Shown here: in pieces, positions 43,504 to 55,647 of the stretch
How the letters are laid out: each line of letters starts with the position of its first letter
How positions within the stretch are numbered: the stretch's first letter is position 1
Source of the DNA: Melampsora larici-populina 98AG31
Taxonomy: Eukaryota > Basidiomycota > Pucciniomycetes > Pucciniales > Melampsoraceae
Assembly (NCBI RefSeq): GCF_000204055.1
Contig: NW_006768816.1
Coordinates: 571,991 to 635,990 of the forward strand
Direction: 5' to 3'
Length of the DNA stretch: 64,000 bases
Program-made: the position numbers and the translations under genes
The notes under the pieces: model-generated
What the model was told of the DNA's origin: nothing
Database searches by the model: none
Seen by the model: the letters and a program-made list of their open reading frames with translations, nothing else

Positions 43504-44027
43504 ATGAAGCTCATCAACTCCTTTACCCTCTTCTGTGTCAGCTTAGGGTTTTTCTCTACAGCATTTGGATTTAAGTTAGCACCTGGACTTGTTATTCCCC
43601 GTGGTAAGCTGTCCGTGGAGTGTCCTTTAGAAAACTTTTACTAATCTGATTTCTATTCTATAGACATTCCAGGAGACATTAAAACTTTCATCAATGGCTT
43701 CTACACAGCTGTAGATGCTGGTCAAGGTGCCCAAGCTGTTAGTTACTTTAGTGCTAATCCTAAATTGGTTTACAATGGAAAAGAAATCGATGGTAAAGCA
43801 AGTAAGTATACTTATCTTGTATCTAAATTAACTTCTTGACTAAGCTAAAAATTTTGTTTCTTGAAATCATTTTTCCATTGAATTCCCGTAAAGATATCTT
43901 GACTATCTTCAATCAAAAAACTACAGACGCAACTTATGAAAAAACAATTGACAGTAGTCAGTCTTCTTTCCTTTTTTTCTATCATCATCAATTCTTTCAT
44001 CCTTCAAAACATTTGAATCATAATTAA
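43504..44027 (+). CDS. Small secreted protein, 3' end uncertain
   Basis: Exons 43504-43603, 43664-43801 and 43894 onward join in phase. The product begins MKLINSFTLFCVSLGFF, a clear signal peptide, probably cut after STAFG (about residue 22). The mature part reads FKLAPGLVIPRDIPGDIK, then FYTAVDAGQGAQAVSYF and a Tyr/Lys/Thr-rich segment ending around KTTDATYEKTIDS. The AVDAGQGAQAVSYF-LVYNGKEI layout recalls NTF2-like/SnoaL folds, but this is a weak impression. The third exon may end at a GT donor after TYEKTID or read on to TAA at 44025-44027; I could not find a convincing fourth exon. The protein lacks Cys-rich character. It is a candidate effector by size and secretion only. Confidence 0.55.
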
Positions 44028-44368
44028 TCCTGTTGTATAAAGGTTTTCTTTTCATCCCTTTTTGTCTTTTCGTAATTGTTAGCAAAGAGCAAAAACAATC
44101 AATGTATGCGTTATTTTTCTGCTCATTGCTTCCACAAGACCAGGTGGCTAGGAAAGCAGTACAGATCATTGTGATGGAAATTAAATCAAGCCAGATGAGC
44201 TACTCAGAAACAGAGCAGACTGGCTTCTTTCTTTGATTACTATGATTACTAAAGAAAACCAAAACGTTCACAAAACTTTTACAAATAAGCGCACACTAGT
44301 GAGATAAAGGAAAAGAAGAAAAAAACCTAAAACAGCCTAATGAAGAAAGTCTAATCTGGCCGATTCGA
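44028..44368. other. Convergent spacer
   Basis: A 0.34-kb spacer between the secreted-protein gene (+) and the coiled-coil gene (-). It may contain a missing final exon of the secreted-protein gene. No other feature. Confidence 0.4.
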
Positions 44369-45765
44369 TTAGCATACTGTCCTTGCCCGTTTACCAACAT
44401 GATCTAACCCAACATCATCCCGAGCAGCTTCCTCTTCTTGATCCCTCTTTCTGATCCCAGTCCGCTGACCCAGCTGACCCTCTGGAAAAGAGCTCGATCT
44501 GATCCCTGAACGTCTCCATCCGTGTCCAACTTGTTGCCCATAGTTGAGCAGCATCATGTCCGCCCCATCTGTACTATCTAGGAGCACCCAGGAGATTTCG
44601 GGATGAGATATCTCCTCAGGGATCGGAAGCTCAAGCGGAGGAAGGGGCATTGATACACTAGAGGTTGGCGGAGTATGGGCAGATTCAAGTCGATCTTCGG
44701 AAGAGAGTTCAGTAGAGGGTTCTGGAAACGTATAGCTGGAAGAAGCCGGTAAAAAGATATCCTCAGAAGTCGGTTCAGAGGCAGGCGGGGGGAACCTATA
44801 GCTAGGTGAAGCCATAGGATAGATCGGCTCTTGGGGTTCATGAATTCGTCTAGATCCCGAATCCAGCGATGATTCCAAAGAGGGTAGCAGAGCAGCAGGT
44901 TTTGTTGCCTCTGCTTCTACGGTAGGCACCATTGAGCCGCTCTCATCTCTGGGTTCACCTCCGCCCGACTCAAGCTGTGCGGAAAAAAGGTAGCTCGAGT
45001 TCAATCCCACAATCCACAAGATAAAGTGACACAAAGAATGAAGGCAACATACACAAAGTAAGCAATCTCCTTCCCCGCCTCGAAAGCGAAGCAAGTCGTC
45101 GCATTGGCCCTTAACCCGCTCAAGTGCACAAGGTACACAACAAGTAGGAGTGAGAAGAGTTGACTCAAACTCTCGTACTGCCTTCTCCATTGCCTCGACT
45201 CGATTCCAAGCCATATTATTACGAGACTCAAGATAGTGAATGCGATCTTGAGCCAGCGCAAACTCTGTTTCCAAGTGTCTGATTCGAGTCTCTTTCTCTT
45301 CAATTTTGGTGAGAAGCTCGTGACTTGATGATTGTGGGGCCTGGATAGTGTCTAGATTAAAAAAAATCTTTAGTCATACCTTCTTAAGGGTTTTCAAGTA
45401 AAGTGAAAAACTAACCTCGGCCCGATGAGCTCGATTCCTCCACTTCCTCTTGTGCGTCGCAGAAAAAGACAGCTCTTGGCGTCTCCTCCTTTCGAGCTAG
45501 AGATGAGGTGAAAGGATAAGTAAACGGTTTTTATGCATCAATGTCAAAGGAAAAAACACTCACCGAAAGGAACACGAGGTCTTCGATCACCTATTCTGAC
45601 TTGATTAGCTCCTGAGAAGGATCGAGGAGCCGAAGAGAGTTGAGGGTTTTGATTAACAGGAGGGGAAGGGCGACGAGTGGACTTGGTGTACTTGGATTGA
45701 TAGAGACTTCCACCTAGTCCGGGTAACATAGCAGAGGAGGGAAACACATCGATAGAAGGGAACAT
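44369..45765 (-). CDS. Coiled-coil protein with a Cys cluster, function unknown
   Basis: Four exons on the minus strand: 45564-45765, 45416-45496, 45053-45351, 44369-44974; 1188 nt, 395 residues. The N-terminus MFPSIDVFPSSAMLPG is basic and Pro/Ser-rich. A coiled coil (ELLTKIEEKETRIRHLETEF and ESRNNMAWNRVEAMEKAVREF) is followed by a cysteine array CCVPC-x8-C-x12-CLLC, which resembles a zinc-binding cluster. The second half is Ser/Pro/Glu-rich, with the internal repeat SYRFPPPASEPTSEDIF / SYTFPEPSTELSSEDRL, and the C-terminus is basic (KRARTV). A nuclear DNA-binding or scaffolding role is possible. The intron 44975-45052 is 78 nt and stop-free, so retention would add 26 residues right at the Cys cluster. 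The family is unknown to me. Confidence 0.7.
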
Positions 45766-46723
45766 GATTGATTGATGTTAGAAAAATTGGAGTGGGTAGG
45801 TGGGATGGAAAGATCAGGAGGGAAATCAAGAATGTAATGTTCGATGAAGTAAAAATCGGTGAGGAGAGAGGGAAAGAGGAATTGGTCCAAAATGTATGCA
45901 CTGGTTTTATAGCTGACCAGACTCTTCAAAACGTTGGAATCCAGTGCTTTACTACAAATCAACTCAGGCACACCTCTCACGCATCAGGTTCAGAGTCATC
46001 TGATTGCAGGATGTGTTATACGAGGCCTTGATCAGGGCCAAAAGATGGTTGTCAGCTGAGCAAGGCTCGTGTCATGCCAGTTCGACAGATCCCCAACAAT
46101 GCTCAGCTACCGGTAAATGAGCAATGAGTTTTGATCATGAGGGCAGCGTGAAGAGACGGGACAGTGTTCCCTTCAACCCTACGCCTTACGTACACCCTTT
46201 CGACACTCGATCCTCTGCAGAGACAAGCAGAAACGCGTCCAGTTTGGAACATCGATCCACTTCTTCCTTTGAGAAAGCTCAACTATTTTCTAGGCTAGAT
46301 TCAATATGGCTGCTCTAAATTAGACACTCTTTCACTTCCTTCTTTCAACACGGTCGTAAATGAACCAAAGTAAAGCAACAGATCACTAGGTTTCTCTCTT
46401 TTAAACAAAACCTCAACACTCAATTACATTGAAAATAATAGAAATAGATGTATAATAGCATGTATATTCAAACCGTATGTATATACCCCTCCTTACAAAG
46501 AAAAAATAAATAAAGCTGCTCCTCTGAGTATCGAATGTTTGAAAGAAAGTTATGGAAATAGTGATCAGTTTTGAAAAAAATTCTCGTCCTCTTCCATCAG
46601 TACAATTACTTCTCCTACCTACACAAAATGTTGTCATCATTACAAGAAAGATAAATCAAGCGATCAAGATATCGGGAAAAAAGTGAACATAAAATCCGTC
46701 CTGTGAGGGAGCGAAGCTATTTT
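45766..46723. other. Spacer upstream of the Cys-cluster gene
   Basis: About 1 kb. The part near 45770-45900 holds the promoter of the minus-strand gene. A 64-codon plus frame (46124-46318) lacks support. Near 46430-46640 lies the AT-rich 3' flank of the large minus-strand gene. Confidence 0.45.
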
Positions 46724-49700
46724 TTAACTCAACACAACTGCTTCGCCTGAAGCTACATATCGACCATCAGGATAGTCTGCGACGCGTAAACGGACGATTC
46801 CATTGGCACCAATTCGACTACAATGAAAAAAAAAACAAATCAGTCATCCTTACTAATGATTCACAAACACAACTCAAGAGGATACTCACCCAGCCTCATG
46901 GATCAAGTTATTAACCGCAATATGCGACCCGTCTGACCCGCTTGGACCCCGACGAGCCCCAGGCGAGCGACTAGTTCCTTGGAACGAGTCAGCTTCTACA
47001 ATTCCCAATCGTTCCACAATCGTCGTGTTGGGATGCGTATTGGCTTCGGTCACCACAAACTCTCCCACTTCTGCATCATCTTGCCCAAAGCTTCCATATC
47101 CACCATCATGGGCTACTCCATAGGAGTCATATTGTCCGGGCATGCTATAAAGCGACTCCGGGTTATGTGGGCTTGTCCGAGTCTGCGGGGTATTGGCACC
47201 GTATCGCTCACCATAGTGGTCATTGTCATTTCGGCTGCGAGAACGTTGCAAATCGTGAGCTGCACTTGATGAGCCATGGCCGTGTTCATTGGATCCGAAC
47301 GGGGGCGAGTCTCCCAAATCATTGCGCGAGGGTCTTCGGCTGAGGTTTCGATGCGGTCCACCAGATGAAAGACTCATACCACTCATTCCTCCACGTCCAT
47401 CTTGTCCGGCCAAAAACGCATCTAACTGATCTGGCGTCAATTGAGATATCTCCTCCTTAGTCATCGCTGGCATAGAGTCATATGATAGATTAGGATAATC
47501 GCCACTCTCGCTGAGTAATAGCATCTCAAGCTGCTCGGTGGATAACTGAGAAAGTTCTTCATTTGAGAGTGAGTTCCAACCACCGCCCTCACCCATCAAG
47601 CTGTAACCAGGTGATAGAGCGTGTCCCGCGTTTCGAGATGGTACGCGTGATTCCCTACCTCGGAGTGATTCGTCTTGTAATCCGAATTCGCCGAATTCAC
47701 TCGGTCGAGGAGATCGACTAGGTAGGTTTTGGTGACCTTGACCGACAATGCTATTTGCTCGCGATCGACGACCACCGGTATTCGGGAGGTCAGTACCAAG
47801 CGAATTGCGACTCATGCCTCTCAAGACTTCATCGCTAGGAGCTTCGGCTCGACTATTGGCTCGTGATCGAATGCTGCTAAGTCCGGCCAGAGACCCCAGT
47901 CCAAGACTGGAATCATGTGCGAGTTGACTGCGTGCGTTCCGCAAAAGGTCTTCATCTGGTCTCTCAGCACGACTATTAGCCCTCGATCGGGTGCCGCCAT
48001 TGAGCTCACTGTTGACCGCAGCACTGTGTAATCTAGCTGCAAGGAGGTCGTCATTCGGTACGTGAGCAGACACAGGCTGGCGCTCACGAGAGGCTGCACG
48101 AGCGTTGTTGCCCAAAAGGTTGGTCAAACCCAAATCTTCTGCCGTCAGATTGCGAGATGCGGGTCGACTCGGGAGACCGAGCCTTTCAACAGGGCTGTAG
48201 CCGTCTCGGATACTTCCACTCCTCGATACTGAGCGGGGAACAGCATCGTAGTCACCACCTCTCGAGCTGGCCCTAGAAGCAGACCTGGGCGGTAAGTCTA
48301 GATGACGGTGAGCAGAATCGTGATGAAGCTCCAGGTTGTCACGCATGCTAGGAGTTCGTCGGTGTTGGCTGGGGACAGAATTCATTTGATTTTGGTCTTC
48401 TCGATATCGTAGATCCTCCCTATGTCGAATAGAATCTTGTGCCCTATGAGCTTCCCTGTCCCGCGCCTCGGCTTCATCAAGTAACGCAGCACGATATTCT
48501 TCTCGTTGTCGAGGCGTGGATGGGATTCCTGGACTACGTCGATCAAAGCTCTGGCTACGGGGCCTTCCAGTGGGATGGTTGTTGAGTCGATCACCTAACA
48601 TCTCCTCTCGTGGTGAAATGCCCGCCGCTGCTCGCCTTTCGTTTTCTAATGTCTCCTCTCGCAAGCGTGGGGTCATCTGGCTCAAGATTTCATCACGTAT
48701 ACGAGGGGTGTTAGCTCTAGAGAGTGAAGCAAGAACGCCTTCTCGGATTTGATTCTCCTCAGACATTCGGATCTGTTCATCGCGGATACGATCGCGCATT
48801 TGAGAAGTGTGTGAGTGGGCGCCGGGCGAAGAAGCACGCATCAATGGAGTTGGCGCGCCGACACTTGGACTGCGACCATGACCACGATGGTAATCAGGAG
48901 ATAGGCTAGTAGCCGCCAGAATTTCTTGACGGATTCGAGGGTCGAGTGAATCAAAGTCATCGAAGAAGTCCTCTGCGAGAAGTCCCTCATTTTCGATTTC
49001 ATCAATGGTGGGACGTTTGATACCCAAAGGAGGTGATTCACCCCTCTCGAAAGCATGTTTGATGGCCAACTCGGCATCTAGTAGCTCCTTGCGACGTAGT
49101 TCTCTTTCAAGTTTTTCAAGTTCAATGCGTAAGATCTCCCGATCCTTCTCTTCTCGTCTTCGGATCTGATCCTGAATTTCACGTTCTTGAAGACCCTTCT
49201 CCTTCAACATCAACCGGTGTTCTAGGTCACGCATTTCCCTCAATTGAGCTTCCGTCATCATTTGTTCGTGTTCAGCCATCAATCGGACCTGGCTGTCGAT
49301 TTCGCGTTGTTGTATACCTCGCTCTCGTAGTTTCATCATCAATTCACGCTTCCTCAGATCACGTAAGGCTTGAGCTCTCAAATTACTAGCTCGAGCTTGA
49401 CCGTCAAGTTGTTGCAAGCGTCTTCTACGTAGTCGTTCAGCTTGAGCTCGAATGGCCAATTGCGCAATCGATTCTTCTTTCAATGCACGGAGATTGGCAT
49501 TCCGGAGGCGAGAGTCATGATGATGAACGCTGGAGGGTCGGTCGAGATGTGCAGGAGTTGTGCCACCAAGATGTGGAATATGATTAGAGCCCCTCAAGGC
49601 GTTGTTAGGCGAACCCCATTGACCTCGACCAGCGGCGACGCCGAGCGAAGGAGGTTGTAAACTGCCTGATAGTCGCCGCATGTGGAGGCTGGGTTCAGAT

Positions 49701-50808
49701 GGGACTCGGCGATGAAGATCAGCCATCGGCATTGGTGGTGGGGGTACAGGCATAGGTATGGGTGGCCGGGGCATGGGTGTATGAGACATCGGAGGCGCCA
49801 TTGGCATGGGCATGTGCTGATGCGAAAGATGGCCGGCGGCTGATGGAGTCCTACTAGGCATCGGCATATGGTGATGTATAGGTGGTGGTGGTAGGGTGTG
49901 CAAAGTAGGTGGTGGGGGTGGCATTGAAACCCGGTGTGGTCCCAGGTCGATACCGGCCTTTATGGGTCGCATACTCTCTTGAACGGCGTGATTCTAAAAT
50001 TGAAAGTGCGTGTCAACGATTGAAGCCTCACCAACTGGAAATGGAAGGGAATCTGTCTACATACCCCAGCTGCCCGAGCCAACAATTCTGCCTTCATTCG
50101 CTCACGCCTAATTCGAGCCAGATCGGCTTCACTTAGAGACTCCCGTCCAAGACGTTTGGCAAGCTCGAGTTTCGCCAATTCGGCTCTTCTAGCGTCCACT
50201 AGTTGTCGTTCTTTCATTGCCACTTCATGCTCCTGGAAGGTAATACAAGATATGAGTCATCATGCTACGACTTTCGGGACAGATGCTATGGGCGGTGAAG
50301 AATTACCTGACTACGTATTTCAGCCTGCATAGGGATTTTGAGATGGAGGGCATCAACCAGAATCGTCAGCAGAGGGAAGATGAAAGGAGACGTTTAAAGG
50401 GAGTGAAGCTCACCGCCATGGCCATTTCGTTCAACGCTTGGGTCTTAGCTTCAAGTTTTCGTACATTTTCCAACTATGATCGGTAGAGAGCATCAGCAAA
50501 ATAAAGTCAGCTCACTCGATGATCCTACCAGCAAGAAAAGCGCAAAAGACTTACTGTTTCTATCTTTTTTTGGAGTGCGTGCCTTTTCATTTGTTCTGCC
50601 TCCGCCAATCGTTTCTGTTGGGCTTCTTCAAATTGTTCATTGGCTGTCTTTGGTCGCCTAGTGGTTCAGGTTTAAGAATGGAGCAGATACAGAGTGTGAG
50701 CAGAGGTAAGAAGAGAGTTTGGCTGATTTGTGTGAGCAAGCTCGTTTGAACATACCATGTCTTGGCACCGACAGTCAAAGCAGAAGCGAGTTTGCCCGTG
50801 AAAGGCAT
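46724..50808 (-). CDS. Large coiled-coil protein with C-terminal YbjQ-like domain
   Basis: Seven exons on the minus strand: 50756-50808, 50555-50657, 50414-50473, 50307-50324, 50065-50232, 46890-49993, 46724-46817; 3600 nt, 1199 residues. The start MPFTGKLASALTVGAKTW leads into a charged coiled coil (EQFEEAQQKRLAEAEQMKRH, later RRAELAKLELAKRLGRES). A Pro/Met/His-rich stretch, a second long coiled coil (RLRRRRLQQLDGQ to about KAFERGE) and a long Ser/Arg-rich region with repeats such as SRANSRAE follow. The last ~90 residues read like a YbjQ (PF01906) domain: FVVTEANTHPNTTIVERLGIVEADSF, then VNNLIHEAGRIGANGIVRLRV and SGEAVVLS. YbjQ-type domains are usually short stand-alone bacterial proteins of unclear, possibly metal-linked function; in this protein the domain sits at the end of a scaffold-like chain. 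A 60-residue insert splits it. Cellular role unknown. Confidence 0.8.
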
Positions 50809-53800
50809 GATGTGAGGAAATTTCAGAAAAGGTATGTGTCGATTTAAGGGTTGAGAGAGACGGTAAATATGCTTCTGAATTTGTTACAAAGCTGAATCGT
50901 CCAGATTGTGACCAGAGTCGAAGCGTTTAAGAAGTGTCAAAGTCTACGGAGGATTTTCAAGACACCTGTCGACGATCTCACACGAAGCGGAGATGTAAGA
51001 GCGAAGAAAACCTGAAACGCGTGTTCACTGCCTGCTCAATTGACTGTGTAACAGAAAGGAAAGAACAGTAAGAAACACGCAGTCCTGTATCGGACATTGA
51101 TTCAAGCCACTGAGATAAATTAGGATAAATTCAAAGCATATCGATCTTGAACAGGGTAGCTTTTGATTGTGAATGTGGACTATCTAACCGTGCAATGAAA
51201 TGGTAGAGAGAGGTGGTGAAGAGATATGATGATAGGAGAATAAAACAAGTGAAGAAAGCCACATTGTACTTTACCTATTCTTTGATGAGCCCTTGAGGAA
51301 ACTCCAAGAAAAGATGTGGTCTTGCTTGTTTGAGACAAAGAGGTGATCGATTGAAAGGAATTAATCGTAAAGAAGTATGTAACTTGGGATAGACTTTGAG
51401 CGTTATGTAGGAAGAAGGGGAAGTAGAAGAAAGAAAAATCGAGAAAGAATATATGAAGCAAACAGGCTATAAGAGGGAAGGGAGATACAGGAGATGGTAA
51501 TCAGAAGATAGAGAGTACAGGAGACAGAAATTTGAATGAACAAACAAAAATATCGAATCTGCGAAGAGAAAGATCGAATGGATAGACTTGAAAAGGGAAT
51601 AGGAGACTGAAGTCAAGGAAGAAACAGATAGGTTTTTACCGACTGCTTATCAAAACTGTCAACTTCAAGACAAGACAAGACAAAAATCAAGCTGTACTAA
51701 AAAAAAAGTTAAAAATCCGAAGTCGGCCATCCACCAAGGTCACCAAGCAAATCCAAAGTTCAATTTGAAGACAGTCAACTGTAAGATAAAATACAAAAAC
51801 GGTACTGCAGCGCTGGTTAAACTTACCAATTGGCTTCACCTGGAAGAAAGAATAGCAAGTATGTAAAACAAATGATATGAAAGTGTGTATGGCTAACGAT
51901 CAATGTGGCCGGTTAAATGTTATCAATCAAATAACTGAAGTTTGAATTTGGTTTTTCGATCTATGAATTGCTTTCCAATGGAACCGGCTTCAAAACGGAT
52001 CACTTTTCTGACGGCGCGGGTTGAGGTGAGGGCTTTTGTTTCTTGATAGAGAGGCCGGAGAAGAAAGAAAGTTAGTATTGACATCGATCTCAACTACACA
52101 AAAGCAAAGAAAAGCTAACGAACCAATAAGGTGTGTGAGCAGGTGTGAGCTATAACAAGTTCAATGGACGTCTGTTCTTTCGCTTCCTCTTACAATCAGT
52201 TCTTGGCTAGTTTTCATTCAAACGGTAAACCTGGTGGGTGAAGACTTTAAGTTTGACTCGATAAAGAACAGTGCCTTCCACCCGACTCCGATACAAATGA
52301 GAAATCTTTATCAAGTCTTCAATGGGGCTGCTACCCTCTATGACGTCACCTACTCTAGACACACAGAAACACAGCCTTTCAAAGATACGCGTCTCGTGGG
52401 CAGATCTAGCACTTTCGTCATCTTTCAAATCGTAAAATCCGAAACTTGTCATGAAAGCTTACTCGAGGCTAAAAGACTGTTACATCACATCGCATCACAT
52501 CACCTCGCAATCGATCACAGCATTGAGGTACCATGAAACGGGTGGGGCTTCGATATTTGCCGCATATATGTAGATCAGCGTTCAAGTATATGAGCTATCT
52601 GAGCTATCATAGTTTCATCACATCCCAACTAATGAGAGCGATCACGAGTTGGATGTATGCGGTCTAAATGTGCTACATGCACTTTGACTTGGCTGCACAG
52701 AGAAATGTCGACAGCATTGCCGCAAGGGCAAGTAACTAGAAAAGGATCCCGACAACACGTTGGAAGATGACATAGAAAACAAAACTGCGGTTTGAAGCGT
52801 CGCTCTACAACGTGGTGGACTACCCCCACGGGCCACAAGTCAAAATATCCTGGCAATTAAAATGACATTTGTTGATGGTTGATAAGTTTTGTGAGTTCTG
52901 ACCATATGATGTATCTTGTTCAGAATCAGACCCTAATGCAACAAATGACTCAAGGTGAAGCTGTAAACTGATGACATACAAGATCTGAATGGATCCTTGG
53001 TGTCATGATAAATTAAGTACTTTAGGTTCACCTGATCTGTCCTTCTGGACTGAAGCTGAAGAACTTTAAGTTCTACTGCGCTTGTACAATACCCAAGATA
53101 TTGTTCAGATACATTTTCTGTCAGCTACCAAAGATTGAAGATAGTCTCAGACTTGGGACCCTTGATCAGTTGGGAAAAGAAATCTGAATTTGAGAGATTG
53201 GAAAAAGGAGTAAAACACTAAAATAAAGTTGAAATGATTGGATTAAATCTTCATCTGAATCTGATTCATAACCAACATCAAAGATGTCTTCATAGACAGA
53301 TTCCAAGTTACTCATAGGCCATTAGGATTATAATCCTGGGCATGTGTTTAATTGCTGAGCTTTAGAGCTTCTTTCAGTCTTTTGGAGTGTGGTTGTGTTT
53401 GTGTTTCTATATCCACTTGTTTTTCATTGCCCTTGGTACTCGTAGTCTTAGTACACCAGGCTATGTCTTATAGTAATGGTTATGATCCTTATATTGGGAC
53501 TATTTTGTGATTGGGTACTGCATAATCATGATCAATCTACTTGGATAGTCCTGTCATTTTCACAAAGCTTGGAAAGAATTCCACGCCAATTTGCTCAAGT
53601 TTGGCGGGCAAAAGTTTCCAAGTTTTCTGAAATTGACTGTAAAAATTTAAAAGAACTTGAAATAATCCTCAGACTCCTTGGAATATGAAGTAACTCCACA
53701 TAGTTTCTCTTTTTTCTGTGGCTTCTCTATGCAATTGATTGTTTTAGTAATTTCCAACGCCTTTTTGGTTTATTTTTTGTCTTCTTACCACGTGTGTCAA

Positions 53801-54677
53801 CATCCATGGTTAAAAAAGGATACATATTTGAATCAGAGTTATCTTTCAAACTCTTCTCAGGGGCTGAAGGGTTTGATGAGGTTGAAGGACAACATACAAT
53901 ATTTGAGACTGAAGGGCTTCTTTTATCTGAGATATTTTGTTAAGGAGTGGATAATAGGTGTACCATTCCACATAAACATAGGCTCTGAGTCTTTTCCTTT
54001 TGTTTGTTAGGAAAGTTATTGAAGAGTACAGCTAGATTCCACAAAAAATCATCAATTAGTCACATATCAAACTTGTTCCATCAGGGTCTTCATACACACC
54101 TTTGAGGACTCTTTAACTTTATAATGACTTGTTCAGATAACATCTTCATGGGCTCCTGAAGTAATTTTATCCAAAATTCCTCAATCTCTTACTAAGAATT
54201 AATGTTTATTTTTGGTTGAATTTATCTTTAGTCTTCTCCTTTTTTATGGTTTGGTTTGATTTGATTTTTAGTAAATTTTCTATCATGTCATTATTGTCAT
54301 CAGACTTTTCAAACAAGTTTGAATTATCATTGATGGCTGTTTAGATAAATTGTAACCAACCTTTTTATCACCATTCAAGGCTTTGATGAAAATCTTCATT
54401 TGATATCTGATTATAGTATGATCATCAGATCAAGTGATATTGATATTTAAATAAGAAAGTCACTTTGAAGAGAGATTTGACTTAAAGAAAGTAAAGTTAA
54501 AAATTTAGAAAACTTAATCATCTTGTATTTAAATCGAATTTCACTAAACCATCCAAACCGATTTAACCCTCAATCGAACTTATAGAACCAAATCATCATC
54601 AACTTCAAATTCATCAACAAGCCAAACTAGATCTGAATCCAAACCTTCGATAAAGAAAAAGAAAGAAAAAGAAAACA
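50809..54677. other. 3.9-kb intergenic block
   Basis: The first 1.4 kb is purine-rich on + (pyrimidine-rich on the minus sense strand), as expected for promoter and leader of the large minus-strand gene. 52200-52860 holds frames of higher GC on both strands with no motif. From 52870 to about 54500 the sequence is AT-rich and repeat-like. A pyrimidine/AC-rich leader precedes the epimerase ATG. No gene is called. Confidence 0.45.
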
Positions 54678-55647
54678 ATGGTGAAAGCTATTATTGCTCC
54701 ATCAGTTCTAGCAAGTGATTTTGGTAATCTTACAGCTGAATGTAAACGAGTGATTAAAGATGGTGCAGAATGGTTACATATGGGTAAGAATCTTTTGATA
54801 TTCTTGATTGATTTGATAAAACTTAAGGATTGAGATTAATCCTATTCAATCGATTCTTTGTTCTTAATGTTTCAGATATCATGGATGGGTAATCATCATT
54901 TCAATTCGATTTGAGATCTTGAAAAAAAAGCAAGAGATTCTGAAACTAATCATGATGAATCTTCTTGATTCGTTAGTCATTTCGTACCCAATATCACCAT
55001 CGGTGCACCAGTATTAGCTTGTGTAGCCAAATCAGTTCAAGGTGCATATATGGATTGTCATATGATGGTAGCAGATCCATTGAAATGGATTCCAGATGTT
55101 TCAAAAGCAGGTGGATCATCTTATACATTTCATATCGAAGCATGTACATCTTCTCATCAAGACCCAATCGAAATCATACAAAAAATTCACGAAACCGGAA
55201 TGAAAGCAGGAATTGCGATTTCTCCTGATACTCCTTCTAATCTGATTACCAATGAGATTGGAAAACTAGTGGATTTGTTATTGGTCATGACTGTTCATCC
55301 GGGTAGAGGTGGTCAAGCTTTTATGGAAGAATGTGTGATTAAAGTTAAAGAATTAAGAGAAAGGTTTCCCGAGAAAGATATTCAGGTGGATGGTGGGGTT
55401 GGACCTAAGACTGTGAAACCTTGTGCAGAAGCAGGTAAATCAAATCTCTTGAGTCATGAAGATGATCGATCATTTGAGGTTCTTTGATTCAAATATTGAT
55501 TGTTTTTTGCTTTTTTTTGATATAGGTTCTAATGTGATTGTTGCTGGTACAGCTGTCTTTGGTTCACCACAACCTGGTGTAGTAATTAAAGAAATGAAAG
55601 AAATCGTAGAAACCGAATTAAAGAAATCTAAAATTTCAAACCTTTAA
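54678..55647 (+). CDS. RPE1: Ribulose-phosphate 3-epimerase
   Basis: Four exons: 54678-54783, 54876-54888, 54977-55434, 55526-55647; 699 nt, 232 residues, normal length. The enzyme interconverts ribulose 5-phosphate and xylulose 5-phosphate in the non-oxidative pentose phosphate pathway, in the cytosol. Every core motif is there: [12 protein letters not shown] at the N-terminus; [19 protein letters not shown] with the catalytic Asp and metal-binding His; [10 protein letters not shown] with the second His; [12 protein letters not shown] of the mobile loop; VDGGVGPKT with the second catalytic Asp; and [15 protein letters not shown], the phosphate-binding loop. The second exon is only 13 nt and encodes part of DIMDG. 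It converges with the epsin gene downstream. Identification is certain from motifs. Confidence 0.96.

Noticed and set aside
48382..49077. Short minus and plus frames within the large coiled-coil gene
   Set aside because: Shadows of the single long exon 46890-49993, in other frames.
51180..51461. 93-codon Ser/Phe-rich minus-strand frame
   Set aside because: It reflects the pyrimidine-rich leader of the large gene; no start context, motif or splicing support.
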